A DNA stretch of 64,000 nucleotides from JAVWMQ01 sp036646055 (GTDB taxonomy: Bacteria > Bacillota > Clostridia > Peptostreptococcales > Anaerovoracaceae): assembly GCA_036646055.1 (NCBI GenBank), contig JAVXMY010000001.1, positions 372,001 through 436,000 on the forward strand, in the 5' to 3' direction. Numbering within the stretch: position 1 is the stretch's first letter; each line of letters opens with the position of its first letter. The position numbers and the translations under genes were made by a program. Shown here in pieces: positions 17,210-25,905 of the stretch. The notes beneath the pieces are model-generated. The model worked only from the letters and a program-made list of their open reading frames with translations, was not told where the DNA came from and made no database searches.

Positions 17210-18685
17210 CTATTTTAATGATTGAAAAATTGACTGTGGCATTTCATCTACTTCTAAAACCCCTGTGTGAAGAATTTCCTTCTTATCTAAATCCTTCAGA
17301 CCCTTAGGAACATTAATTCCTGTAGCTTTGTTAATTGCCTTAAGGTACTCAAACCCATTTGGTTCTTCTCCAAGGCCTATTGACTTAGCAACGCTATCTG
17401 CAAATTTATATGGGCTGGCTGTTGAAGCAATGATTGTTTCCGTTTTGTCCCCAGTTTCAGCAACATAGTCCTCATAAACCTTGTAGGCTACAGCAGTGTG
17501 AGTATCTAGTAGGTAATTTTCTTCCTTGTAGATTCTGCCAATAGTTTGGTTTGTTGTATCAACATCAGTGTATCCACCGTAGAAAATCTTAAGAGCTTCC
17601 TTGATTTTATCACTTACTTCATAAACCTTTTTGGTATCAAGGCTAGTCATAAGTTCTTTGATTTCCTCACCATTTCCACCAGATAAATGGTAAAGAAGTC
17701 TTTCAAGGTTACTTGAAATCAAAATATCCATTGATGGTGAGTTTGTTAGATGAAACTCTCTGTTAATGTTGTAAATTCCAGTATTGATAAAGTCAGTTAG
17801 TACTTTGTTTTCGTTAGAAGCACAAATAAACTTGTTCATAGGAATGCCCATCTGTCCTGCATAGTAAGCAGCCAAAATGTTACCGAAGTTTCCAGTTGGA
17901 ACAACAACATTGATTTTATCTCCATTAGCAATTCTGCCAGTCTCAACTAGCTTAATGTAACTGTAAACATAGTAGGCAACCTGTGGTACCAATCTACCAA
18001 TGTTAATAGAGTTTGCAGATGAAAGTTTAATTCCCTCAGCCTCAAGCTTAGCTCCAATACTATCATCGTTAAAAATCTTCTTAACCCCAGTCTGTGCGTC
18101 GTCAAAGTTTCCCTTAATTGCGTAAACATGAGTGTTTGCACCTTCCTGACTAACCATCTGTCTCTCCTGAACCTGGCTAACTCCCTGGTTAGGATAAAAT
18201 ACTATAATTTCAGTTCCCGGTACATCTGCAAATCCTTCAAGAGCTGCTTTACCAGTATCTCCAGAGGTTGCAGTCAAAATACAAATCTTCTTATCTACCT
18301 TTTCCTTCTTAATTGCAGTTGTAAGCAGATATGGCAAAATTGAAAGAGCCATGTCCTTAAAGGCTGCAGTCTTACCATGGTATAGTTCAAGAATATTAGC
18401 ATTTCCAACTCTCACAATTGGAGCGATTTCCTTAGCCTCGAATTTTTCGTCGTAAGCGCCATTAATACACGCTGCCATTTCTTCCTCTGTATAGTCTGGG
18501 AAAAAAGCGCTCATTACAGCTTTTGCTATTTCTTGATAGCTTTTTCCTAGCATATCTTTTACTTCAAATGGTAGTGTTGGAATTGCTTCAGGTACATAAA
18601 GGCCCTTGTCTTCTGCAATTCCCTGAATTATTGCCTTAGGTGCAGTTTTACTAACCTTGCTTCCTCTAGTGCTATAGTATTTCAT
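17210..18685 (-). CDS. thrC: Threonine synthase
   Basis: This 491-residue PLP enzyme makes threonine from O-phosphohomoserine. It is the long form with an N-terminal YYSTRG block, and the PLP Lys110 sits in LYHGKTAAFKDMALSILP. Phosphate-binding SGDTGKAALEG and the PTGNFGNILA motif are present. The length fits the E. coli/yeast-like class (about 430-510). No other threonine gene lies in the window. It has its own promoter (TTGTAG-18-TATAAT) and terminator. Confidence 0.95.
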   Translation of the reverse strand: MKYYSTRGSKVSKTAPKAIIQGIAEDKGLYVPEAIPTLPFEVKDMLGKSYQEIAKAVMSAFFPDYTEEEMAACINGAYDEKFEAKEIAPIVRVGNANILELYHGKTAAFKDMALSILPYLLTTAIKKEKVDKKICILTATSGDTGKAALEGFADVPGTEIIVFYPNQGVSQVQERQMVSQEGANTHVYAIKGNFDDAQTGVKKIFNDDSIGAKLEAEGIKLSSANSINIGRLVPQVAYYVYSYIKLVETGRIANGDKINVVVPTGNFGNILAAYYAGQMGIPMNKFICASNENKVLTDFINTGIYNINREFHLTNSPSMDILISSNLERLLYHLSGGNGEEIKELMTSLDTKKVYEVSDKIKEALKIFYGGYTDVDTTNQTIGRIYKEENYLLDTHTAVAYKVYEDYVAETGDKTETIIASTASPYKFADSVAKSIGLGEEPNGFEYLKAINKATGINVPKGLKDLDKKEILHTGVLEVDEMPQSIFQSLK

Positions 18686-18714
18686 AATCCTAATCTCCTT
18701 TTTACTATTTCAAC

Positions 18715-18726
18715 GCGCCATGGCGC
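18715..18726 (-). promoter_or_regulatory. Perfect palindrome in the thrC leader
   Basis: GCGCCATGGCGC is a perfect 12-bp palindrome, GC-rich against its surroundings, between the thrC promoter and ribosome site. It could be an operator. I do not see T-box features in the short (about 60 nt) leader. Confidence 0.35.
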
Positions 18727-18752
18727 TATTTCCTTCATATTTGATGACATTT

Positions 18753-18782
18753 ATTATATCACAGCTTGGCCATTAACTACAA
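18753..18782 (-). promoter_or_regulatory. Promoter of thrC
   Basis: TTGTAG (18777-18782), an 18-bp spacer and TATAAT (18753-18758) on the minus strand, about 68 bp upstream of thrC. Confidence 0.55.
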
Positions 18783-18809
18783 TTACAAAGTATAGTAGGT
18801 GGTCAAGTT

Positions 18810-19697
18810 TTATTGGGTTTCTTTGGTTCTAGTTGGCAGCTTGGATACAATAATTGCAGCGAACATGATTATACATCCAATTATCATACGAGTTGTAAAA
18901 TGTTCGCCTCCTATTGTTACTGCGAAAACTGTTCCAAATACAACCTCCAGTGAAATCAAAATAGCCACATGGTTTGGAGGGGCTATTTTTTGACAGTTGT
19001 TTTGCAATATAAATGCCAGTACAGTGTTAAAGAATACCAAATATCCAAGGCCCATTAAACTTTCTGTTCCAATTTCAAATACAGATTCGTGGCTACCAAA
19101 GAAAATCCCAGCCAATATAGACCAGGCTCCAGCCACTGAAATTTGAACAAATGTAAATGCCATTGGATCCATATCCTTCATAAAAACACTAATTAAAACA
19201 ATCTGAGCACTAAAGCCAATGGCAAAAATAAATGTCATAAAATCGCCAACACCTATTGATAAATTCTCATTTAAGGTCAAGAGACTAATGCCACACACTG
19301 CCATAAAAGCTGCTACTGCAATGTTTTTCCCCGGGCGGTGCTTTAAAAAAATCCACATAATTAGGGGCACAATAACCGTATAAAGTGAAATTATAAATGT
19401 CTGCTTGCCTGCGGTTGTCCATTGAAGTCCAATGGTTTGAAGGGAGTTTCCAATAAACATAATCGTCCCAATTATACCTCCACTGATTAACATTCTCTTG
19501 TCAATGCACTTTAGTCTTCTAAAGCAAAATGGCAGCATGGCTAGTATTGAAAGTCCATATCTATATGCCATTAGTGTTACCGGCCCCATATCTGTTAATG
19601 CGAATTTGCCGGCTACGAAGCCTCCGCCCCAAAAAATTGCTACAAACAAAAGTCCTATATCGGCTTTTATTACATTCTTCTTATTTAATTGTTCCAT
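18810..19697 (-). CDS. EamA/DMT-family transporter
   Basis: This 295-residue protein has about ten hydrophobic segments in two EamA repeats (first starting DIGLLFVAIFWGGGFVAGK, second near GVGDFMTFIFAIGFSAQ). Drug/metabolite transporters of this kind export amino acids, nucleotides or metabolites, and the substrate is not evident. The ATG at 19697 follows GAGAGGAA; the frame extends 17 codons upstream without a ribosome site. It lies 57 bp after the MBL-fold gene, probably the last gene of the run that begins with the SIR2-like gene. Confidence 0.85.
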   Translation of the reverse strand: MEQLNKKNVIKADIGLLFVAIFWGGGFVAGKFALTDMGPVTLMAYRYGLSILAMLPFCFRRLKCIDKRMLISGGIIGTIMFIGNSLQTIGLQWTTAGKQTFIISLYTVIVPLIMWIFLKHRPGKNIAVAAFMAVCGISLLTLNENLSIGVGDFMTFIFAIGFSAQIVLISVFMKDMDPMAFTFVQISVAGAWSILAGIFFGSHESVFEIGTESLMGLGYLVFFNTVLAFILQNNCQKIAPPNHVAILISLEVVFGTVFAVTIGGEHFTTRMIIGCIIMFAAIIVSKLPTRTKETQ

Positions 19698-19754
19698 TAA
19701 TTCCTCTCGTTCTTGTCCCTCTATCAAATAGCCAAATGAATCAATCAATTGGTT

Positions 19755-20750
19755 TTATTCTATTAACTCGAAGTATTCAACTCCATCTGGTCTGTATCTT
19801 TTAATAACCAAGGCTTTTTCATATAAATGCAGTAAATGTTCATAGGCCTCACCTGTTGCAAACCACTTCTGAGAAGGAGGGAAGGAATCCCAATCCTTAG
19901 CATCAATCTGCCAGGTCATTTGTGCCGCAACTTCCCATGCATCCATTGGCCCTTGTGCCAAAACCTGAAGAGTTTCTCTGCAGCGGTCAGCGTGATGCTG
20001 CTTCAAACTTTCGATTCTACCTGGTAAATCCTCTAGCATATTTCTATGTCCTACAAAAATTTTGTCAATAGACATTTTGGCTACCCTATCCAAACTAGCT
20101 AAATATTGAGTCAGTGATGAAACTGCAAAAAGTTCTGGACAAAGGTTAGGTGTAATATCTCCTAGAATCATATCTCCTGAAAAGAAAATCTTCTTATTTT
20201 CCTCATAAAGACACATGTGTCCTGGTGAATGTCCTGGAGTATGAATACAGGTAAACTGGTAATCTCCAACTTTGATTTTATCCCCATCCTCAACGTAATC
20301 CATTGGGATTTTCTTGCCGTCAGCAGTTTTTTTTGGTCTCCACATTACACCTGGGTGAGTTTCTATTGCAAGGTCCTTAGAAATCTTCAAACCAGCAATT
20401 CTAAACTGTTCAAACATTGTCTCCCAGTAGTAATCGTCATATAAAGAATTAACTATTTGACCATCCTGTCTACTACAGTAAAGCTTATTTTGGTTGGTCT
20501 TAATTTTCGCCACAAGTCCGCTATGATCAGCATGCAAATGAGTGAGGAAAATATCCGTCTTATTGTAATCCACACCAATCTCTTCAAGGCCTCCCATAAG
20601 GGCTTCTTCACATTCTGGCCTATTAAAGCCTGTGTCAATTAGTAGACTCCTGTCATCACCCTTAATTAGATACACATTAAGCAATTTCATGGGATTGTTC
20701 GGAAGGGGTACCTCAATTCTATATATATTTTTCATTAATTCTGTTGCCAT
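19755..20750 (-). CDS. Metallo-beta-lactamase-fold hydrolase
   Basis: This 331-residue protein has the MBL metal-binding motif LTHLHADHSG (His71, His73, Asp75, His76), then IHTPGHSPGHMCLY, FSGDMILGDITPN and a late VGHRN His. The C-terminal ~80 residues form an extra helical domain (HHADRCRETLQVLAQGP and onwards), as in the glyoxalase II-like/RNase Z-unlike subgroup common in anaerobes. The reaction is probably hydrolysis of a thioester or phosphoester, with the substrate unknown. It lies 53 bp after the ThiY-like gene with no terminator between. Confidence 0.85.
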   Translation of the reverse strand: MATELMKNIYRIEVPLPNNPMKLLNVYLIKGDDRSLLIDTGFNRPECEEALMGGLEEIGVDYNKTDIFLTHLHADHSGLVAKIKTNQNKLYCSRQDGQIVNSLYDDYYWETMFEQFRIAGLKISKDLAIETHPGVMWRPKKTADGKKIPMDYVEDGDKIKVGDYQFTCIHTPGHSPGHMCLYEENKKIFFSGDMILGDITPNLCPELFAVSSLTQYLASLDRVAKMSIDKIFVGHRNMLEDLPGRIESLKQHHADRCRETLQVLAQGPMDAWEVAAQMTWQIDAKDWDSFPPSQKWFATGEAYEHLLHLYEKALVIKRYRPDGVEYFELIE

Positions 20751-20803
20751 AATTTTATCCTCTGTTTATTTTTGCTCTAAGCCTTTAAGTTTACAAAGTT
20801 ACT

Positions 20804-21820
20804 CTAGTAATCTAAGTTTTCCATTACATCAGATACTTTGATCTTTTTCTTAATTAATTTATTTTTATACATCCACTGAATGTTATCTTCCCAAATTTTT
20901 TCATCCTGGTACATAAATGGTCCATCTTTAGTTTCCATAACAGGAAGTAGTACTTCTAAACTTTTTCTTTCAACTGCTTCAGTTAATGGGAAGTTTTCTT
21001 CGTTTTGATGTGAAAGCATAATCTGAAGAGAGTCTTCTGGGTTTGACTTCATGTATTCAAAGCCTTTTTTAGTTGCTCTCATAAATCTTTCCAGTTTATC
21101 TCTGTCTTCTTTTAACTGTTTTTCTCCTGTTACAAATGACATTTCATATGAATTTGGAATTCCGAAGTCCGTTGGATTAAAGTAGTTAACATCAAAACCT
21201 TCATGCTGAAGCTGAACTATTTCGTGGTTAATCATTGCACCCATACCAGCATCAACGTTTTTAGTTGTAAGTGAACTCATTACATCAAAACCTACGTCAA
21301 TTAAGTCAATCTGGTCTACAGTTCCACCTTCGTGTTCAATCATACTTTTTAAAATAGCTTCATTAATTGCTGAACCTGACGATCCAATCTTTTTGCCGAT
21401 TAAATCCTTTGGCCCTTTAATATTACTTTCAGCTAGCGACATAATTACTCCAAGCTGACTTTGTGTTATACTTCCTACACTTTTAATTGCAATATCTTGC
21501 GCTGCTTTAGCTTCAATAATGTACTGCATATAGTAAATGCCCATATCTGCCTTGCCTGCTGCTGGAAGTGATATCCCATCATTAGTGTTAGATGGGTATT
21601 GAATGTTTAGTTTTAATCCTTCTTCTTCATAGTAACCCTTTTCAATTGCATTAAACAAGAAACAGTGAATTGCGTTTGGATACCAGTCTAATACTAAATT
21701 AAACTCCTCAAGATCTTTGCCACCTTTGGCAGTTTTCTTGTCTGTTTCTCCGCAAGCTGTCATTGATAATACCATTATTATAGCCAATCCAATGGTTAAT
21801 ATTCTTTTTATTTTAGTCAT
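20804..21820 (-). CDS. ABC substrate-binding lipoprotein, ThiY/NMT1-like
   Basis: This 338-residue lipoprotein has a signal peptide and lipobox LSMTAC. The mature part begins with FNLVLDWYPNAIHCFLFNAI, matching the NMT1/THI5 fold that binds hydroxymethylpyrimidine or its formylamino precursor. The Met at 21820 is preferred (AAGGATA ahead) over an in-frame TTG eight codons earlier. It follows permease and ATPase genes and sits downstream of TenA, the enzyme that processes such pyrimidines, so thiamin pyrimidine salvage is the best reading. Confidence 0.85.
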   Translation of the reverse strand: MTKIKRILTIGLAIIMVLSMTACGETDKKTAKGGKDLEEFNLVLDWYPNAIHCFLFNAIEKGYYEEEGLKLNIQYPSNTNDGISLPAAGKADMGIYYMQYIIEAKAAQDIAIKSVGSITQSQLGVIMSLAESNIKGPKDLIGKKIGSSGSAINEAILKSMIEHEGGTVDQIDLIDVGFDVMSSLTTKNVDAGMGAMINHEIVQLQHEGFDVNYFNPTDFGIPNSYEMSFVTGEKQLKEDRDKLERFMRATKKGFEYMKSNPEDSLQIMLSHQNEENFPLTEAVERKSLEVLLPVMETKDGPFMYQDEKIWEDNIQWMYKNKLIKKKIKVSDVMENLDY

Positions 21821-21825
21821 TATCC

Positions 21826-22614
21826 TTAAATTTCCTTTCTCCAAGTCACAAATCTTTTTTCTAATATGTTAATGATTCCAACTAAGGCCATAGCCACAAT
21901 TGATAGAAGCACTATTGGAGCAAATACTCCTGCCCCATCAAGTTGGGTCATCATTCTTTTACTGAAATATCCAAGTCCTTCTTGAGCTCCAAGCCATTCT
22001 GAAATAGCTGCACCTATTATACTAAGTGGTATTGCCATTTTAAGTGCTGAAAAGAAGTTGGGAAGGGCTCCTGGAATCTTTAATTTTATAAATATATCCT
22101 TCTTGCTAGCTCCATAAGTAAACATTAATTCTTCCATTTCACGCTTACTGGATTTAAAACCATCGTGAAGGTTTATTACTATTGGGAAGAATGTTATTAA
22201 TATTGTTACTAAGACCTTAGCCCAAATACTGTACCCAAACCAAAGAACAAACAGTGGTGCTATTGCAGTTGTTGGTATTGTTTGAGTGGTTACAATTACA
22301 GGATATATTGCGTTTTCAAATTTTGGCCAAAGAGTCATGGCAATTGCCATTAGAACACCAAATATAATTGAAATTCCAAGTCCTATAAATGTTACTTCCA
22401 TAGTTGCAGGAAGCTGTACTAGAAGTAAGTTCTCCTTTAATTCCCAAAATCTTACCACTACCTGAACTGGTGATGGCAAAATATAATGAGCATTGATTAT
22501 CATAGCAACTACTTGCCATAACAAAATAAGTCCAATAGATACTAGGATAGCCGGTAGGTTACGCTTTAACCCACCTGGCAGCAATGAGGGAGTTTTGCCT
22601 GATGAATTTAACAT
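21826..22614 (-). CDS. ABC permease, ThiX/SsuC-like
   Basis: This 262-residue integral membrane protein has about six segments and the EAA loop (FTYGASKKDIFIKLKIPGALP) that contacts the ATPase. It is in the nitrate/sulfonate/taurine permease family, which includes ThiX. The start overlaps the ATPase stop (TAATG) and it ends 5 bp before the binding protein start. The assignment to pyrimidine uptake rests on the ThiY-like and TenA neighbours. Confidence 0.87.
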   Translation of the reverse strand: MLNSSGKTPSLLPGGLKRNLPAILVSIGLILLWQVVAMIINAHYILPSPVQVVVRFWELKENLLLVQLPATMEVTFIGLGISIIFGVLMAIAMTLWPKFENAIYPVIVTTQTIPTTAIAPLFVLWFGYSIWAKVLVTILITFFPIVINLHDGFKSSKREMEELMFTYGASKKDIFIKLKIPGALPNFFSALKMAIPLSIIGAAISEWLGAQEGLGYFSKRMMTQLDGAGVFAPIVLLSIVAMALVGIINILEKRFVTWRKEI

Positions 22615-23366
22615 TATAAGGCCACCTCCTGCTTTAACTTTTGAATTAATTCCTCTTTTAGATCGATTATTTCAGGTTTCTTTAGGTCTTCACGATTTCT
22701 TGGATATGAAAGTGGTATCTCATATTCCTCAAACTTAGTTACGGGAAGTTCTCTAATTAGCAGAATCTTTTTAGATAGGAAGATTGCCTCTTCAACATCA
22801 TGGGTAACAAATAAAACTGTCTTGTTAAATTTTTTCCACTGGTCTAATAGCCATTCTTGCATTGAAATTCTAGTTAAAGAATCAAGGGCTGAAAAAGGCT
22901 CATCTAATAAAAACAATTCGGAATCTGTAAGCAGTGTTCTTGCGAAACTAACCCTTTGCTTCATTCCCCCAGATAGTTCTCTAGGATATTTATCTATATA
23001 TTCTGCAAGGCCAACCTCTGCTAAGGTTTCCTTACATCTTTTTTTAATTAAAGTTTTGTCTACGCCTTTGATTTCCATAGGTAGTGAAATATTCTTGCCA
23101 ATGGTTCTCCATGGAAAAAGCAAATCGCTTTGTGGCATATATGCGCTGAAACTTTTTTGGTCAGCCACATTTTGGCCTTCATAACTAATTTCTCCTCCGT
23201 CAATTTGCTCCAAACCATTTATAAGTCTGAATACTGTACTTTTGCCACATCCACTTGCACCTATAATGGAAACAAACTCCCCTTGCTTAATATTGAAGGA
23301 TAAATCCTTAATTAAGGTATAGTCGTCTTCCCCATATTTAAAACTTACATTTTTGAATTCTAACAT
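22614..23366 (-). CDS. ABC ATPase, ThiZ/SsuB-like
   Basis: This 250-residue ATPase has Walker A IGASGCGKST, signature ELSGGMKQR, Walker B LFLLDEPFSALD and switch VTHDVEEA. It belongs to the SsuB/TauB/ThiZ subgroup. It lies 57 bp after tenA and is directly coupled to the permease. Together they form a thiamin-precursor importer. Confidence 0.9.
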   Translation of the reverse strand: MLEFKNVSFKYGEDDYTLIKDLSFNIKQGEFVSIIGASGCGKSTVFRLINGLEQIDGGEISYEGQNVADQKSFSAYMPQSDLLFPWRTIGKNISLPMEIKGVDKTLIKKRCKETLAEVGLAEYIDKYPRELSGGMKQRVSFARTLLTDSELFLLDEPFSALDSLTRISMQEWLLDQWKKFNKTVLFVTHDVEEAIFLSKKILLIRELPVTKFEEYEIPLSYPRNREDLKKPEIIDLKEELIQKLKQEVAL

Positions 23367-23423
23367 TTACTTTCCAATCTTACCCTTTGTATATAGAACC
23401 TATGGCCCCATCTACAACAATTT

Positions 23424-24119
23424 CTAAATTTGGTGGTCAAACAACTTACCCTGTTTCCAACAAATATCCCAAAATAGGTATTCGTATTCACTGCAGTTTC
23501 TAACGATTTTTTTTAGGTCATCTATCTGTTCTTGGTTATAACCTTCCGATAGTTTTTCAACTAAATTAGTGTTATCAATAACGTCCTGCAAGAAGTCTTC
23601 TGAAGTATAAATATCAACCCAATGTTTGCAAAAGTCAGAATCCTTATAGCCATTCATTTTACTAACATGGTCACCAATATAAAGATAAGTCCAAGCACAG
23701 GCAAGTATTGCCGCCGCAACTTGGCAAGGTCCACCAGTTGTTCCAATTCCAAGCATATATTTAGTGTATGCTTCTGTAATTAAATTTGCTTCAGTGTTTT
23801 TAATTATATCCTGAGATAAATCTATACTAGCCAAAAACTCATTATGAGCGTCCATTTCGCTTCCAATAATTCCTCTAAGCAGTTTGTCGAAGCTTCTTAG
23901 ATCCTCTTCACTTTGACTTTTGACCATTCCCATTGCAAATACCTTAGCATAGTCTAATAGGTATAAATTATCTTGAATAATGTAGTACTTGAATTTTTCA
24001 ATATCCAGTGTTCCATTGCCAATTGCCTCAACAAAGGGATGTTGATTTATTTTGTCCCACACATCCTTACAGTATTCAAAAATTTCACTATTAACCTTGC
24101 CTACTTTTTCTAACTTCAT
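23424..24119 (-). CDS. tenA: Aminopyrimidine aminohydrolase / thiaminase II
   Basis: This 231-residue protein hydrolyses aminopyrimidine breakdown products of thiamin to hydroxymethylpyrimidine for salvage. Catalytic residues of Bacillus TenA are conserved: Cys141 in ILACAWTYLY (Cys135 there) and a Glu in SEYEYLFW (Glu205 there), with Asp50 in IIQDNLYLLDYA. It is co-transcribed with the ThiXYZ-type transporter. I saw no TPP riboswitch (no CTGAGA core) upstream of it or of the operon. Confidence 0.93.
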   Translation of the reverse strand: MKLEKVGKVNSEIFEYCKDVWDKINQHPFVEAIGNGTLDIEKFKYYIIQDNLYLLDYAKVFAMGMVKSQSEEDLRSFDKLLRGIIGSEMDAHNEFLASIDLSQDIIKNTEANLITEAYTKYMLGIGTTGGPCQVAAAILACAWTYLYIGDHVSKMNGYKDSDFCKHWVDIYTSEDFLQDVIDNTNLVEKLSEGYNQEQIDDLKKIVRNCSEYEYLFWDICWKQGKLFDHQI

Positions 24120-24149
24120 CTTATTTCCTCACTATATAACTAGTTTAAA

Positions 24150-24704
24150 CTACTCTTCAAAAATTGGTAATTTATCAACATAAATAATATCGTCTCTTTT
24201 GTATGAATCCCCTTCAGCAAATACAAAGGCCTTGCCTACAACATTGCCTCCAGCCTGTGCTAAAATATCTTCCATAGTAATTAGAGAACTTCCTGTGCTG
24301 ACAACATCGTCTACAATCAAAACGTTTTTGTCTTTGATCATTTTGGCCTGGTCACCATTTAGATATAAATGGTTTTCTCCTTTGGAAGTGTATGTTCTTA
24401 CAGAACCTTGAATTACATTTTCAAAGTACATTTTATTTTCTTTTCTTAAAATCACCATCTTTGCATCAAGTAGGTTTGCTAATCTATCTGCTAAGATTAT
24501 ACCCTTAGTTTCCGCTGAAAGTACAACATCGATTTTGCCTAGGTTTGCAGCCTTAATCTTATATAGTAGGGCAAAAACCGCATCGCTGGCCATTTCGCAA
24601 GATGATAGCATATCGAAAACTGCAATTCTCTTTTGGTCATTAATATTAAAAAGTGGTAGCTGATATTCTTTGTCGTTTAGCATTACTTTGTATTTTTCTC
24701 TCAT
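24150..24704 (-). CDS. Adenine-phosphoribosyltransferase-like protein
   Basis: This 184-residue type I phosphoribosyltransferase has the PRPP motif VLIVDDVVSTGSS (about residues 129-141) and a purine-type flexible loop region. It resembles adenine/xanthine phosphoribosyltransferases (Apt/Xpt), but the base specificity is uncertain. It lies 47 bp after the SIR2-like gene and 30 bp before tenA, so it is in the same run. That position suggests a nucleotide or base salvage task alongside thiamin pyrimidine recovery. Confidence 0.8.
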   Translation of the reverse strand: MREKYKVMLNDKEYQLPLFNINDQKRIAVFDMLSSCEMASDAVFALLYKIKAANLGKIDVVLSAETKGIILADRLANLLDAKMVILRKENKMYFENVIQGSVRTYTSKGENHLYLNGDQAKMIKDKNVLIVDDVVSTGSSLITMEDILAQAGGNVVGKAFVFAEGDSYKRDDIIYVDKLPIFEE

Positions 24705-24751
24705 TTTTTTACCTTTCTTAAATACTATGTTAAATTACTTCTATACTGTTT

Positions 24752-25801
24752 TCACTTCATGATTGCAACCGGATTTGCTGCAAATTCTTCAAAGGATATA
24801 TCTAGGTAGTCTAGATTTTGTCCAAAGAACCTTTTGTATCTATTGGCTTCGTTATTTTTCTTTAATGACTCTTTGCCTTTGAAGTCATTTATTATTGTGA
24901 TTTTTAGTGGGTACTCTGGTTCTCTGTTAACCTGTACCCTTTTAAGCAAATACTTAATATGCATATCAGCATTAGGGAATGAGTAACCACAAAATATTAT
25001 ATGATCAACTCCTAGGAGTCTTTGTTCCACTCTATGCCATATTGTACTTAGGTAAATATTATTCATTTCCTTATAGTATGTTGGGGGAACCATTATTGGA
25101 ACCGTTAATCCTCCACACTTATCGCATTTAAGATATTCTATTTTTTCTTTTATTTTTTCTTTAGTTGAAAATAGTTTATTTCTTTCAATTTTATTGCAGA
25201 TTGGACAATAAAGCCAATCTAATGAACCATGTATCTTTAAAAACTCTACGGTTTTGTTTCCTATATTAGGTCTATATTCTTCATCAAGTTGGCCTATGCC
25301 ATAATTAATTTGGCCTTGTCCAAAATAGTAATCTAAGGCATTATCCATTAATAAGTCATAATTGGTACTGACAAATATTGTGTCCTCAATTAGGCCTGAT
25401 TCAATTAGCTTACCAACTAAAGTTCTGTGATGATTCTCATCCCTCACCTTTTTGTCTATTATTTTAGCCATTAACATTACGAAAAATAGTCTTAATCTAT
25501 CTATTTTTTCCAGGTGAAGAGTAGTGACATCATTACCAAAGGCCCTAAAAGATTCGCCTCTTTCTTTGGCTAAGTCAAGCATACCAATTGCTTCTTCAAA
25601 CTTTGGAAAAACTGTTAAGTTATCCTTGTTTTGTACATCCAAATCAAACATGACTTTGAAATAGATTTCCATTTCTCTATCCATGACATTGGCCTTAGTA
25701 TCAAATTCATCACTTGAAAAGTAATCGTGCAAAATTTCACTTTGTAGTGGAGCACCATCAGCTTTGGAAGCACCGGCTCCCAAAAAAATTGCTGTTTTCA
25801 T
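24752..25801 (-). CDS. SIR2-like NAD-binding protein with zinc ribbon
   Basis: This 349-residue protein has the SIR2 nucleotide loop FLGAGASKADGAP (residues 7-18), STNYDLLMDNAL (145-156), the catalytic-type His191 in LKIHGSLDWLYC, a zinc ribbon with C199-x2-C202 and C226-x2-C229, and IIFCGYSFPNADMHI (268-282). This is the SIR2-like group related to ThsA/DSR NADases and standalone SIR2_2 proteins, not a classic CobB deacetylase. The Met at 25801 is chosen because AGGAAGGA precedes it. It may be an NADase or ADP-ribose-transferring enzyme; no partner defence gene is adjacent. Confidence 0.8.
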   Translation of the reverse strand: MKTAIFLGAGASKADGAPLQSEILHDYFSSDEFDTKANVMDREMEIYFKVMFDLDVQNKDNLTVFPKFEEAIGMLDLAKERGESFRAFGNDVTTLHLEKIDRLRLFFVMLMAKIIDKKVRDENHHRTLVGKLIESGLIEDTIFVSTNYDLLMDNALDYYFGQGQINYGIGQLDEEYRPNIGNKTVEFLKIHGSLDWLYCPICNKIERNKLFSTKEKIKEKIEYLKCDKCGGLTVPIMVPPTYYKEMNNIYLSTIWHRVEQRLLGVDHIIFCGYSFPNADMHIKYLLKRVQVNREPEYPLKITIINDFKGKESLKKNNEANRYKRFFGQNLDYLDISFEEFAANPVAIMK

Positions 25802-25833
25802 TTTCTGTCCTTCCTCTATAATAACCACCCTAT

Positions 25834-25842
25834 ATTATAACA
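25834..25842 (-). promoter_or_regulatory. Extended -10 promoter for the SIR2-like gene run
   Basis: TGTTATAAT, an extended -10, lies 32 bp upstream of the SIR2-like start on the minus strand, just after the terminator of the 5'-nucleotidase. A clear -35 is not seen. Confidence 0.5.
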
Positions 25843-25852
25843 CAAAACCACT

Positions 25853-25893
25853 GGAAATAAATAGAGATTCCCACTTATTTAAATGGGAATCTC
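25853..25893 (-). terminator. Terminator after the 5'-nucleotidase gene
   Basis: Minus strand stem GAGATTCCCA/TGGGAATCTC followed by TATTTATTT, just downstream of the stop. Confidence 0.82.
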
Positions 25894-25905
25894 CTCTTTT
25901 ACCAA

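Noticed and set aside
24120..24149. TPP riboswitch before tenA
   Set aside because: The gap is 30 bp and no CTGAGA-type core is seen here or upstream of the SIR2-like gene.
24752..25801. Classic CobB sirtuin deacetylase
   Set aside because: The TQNID-type and HG motif context differ from CobB, and the layout fits the SIR2-like NADase group better.
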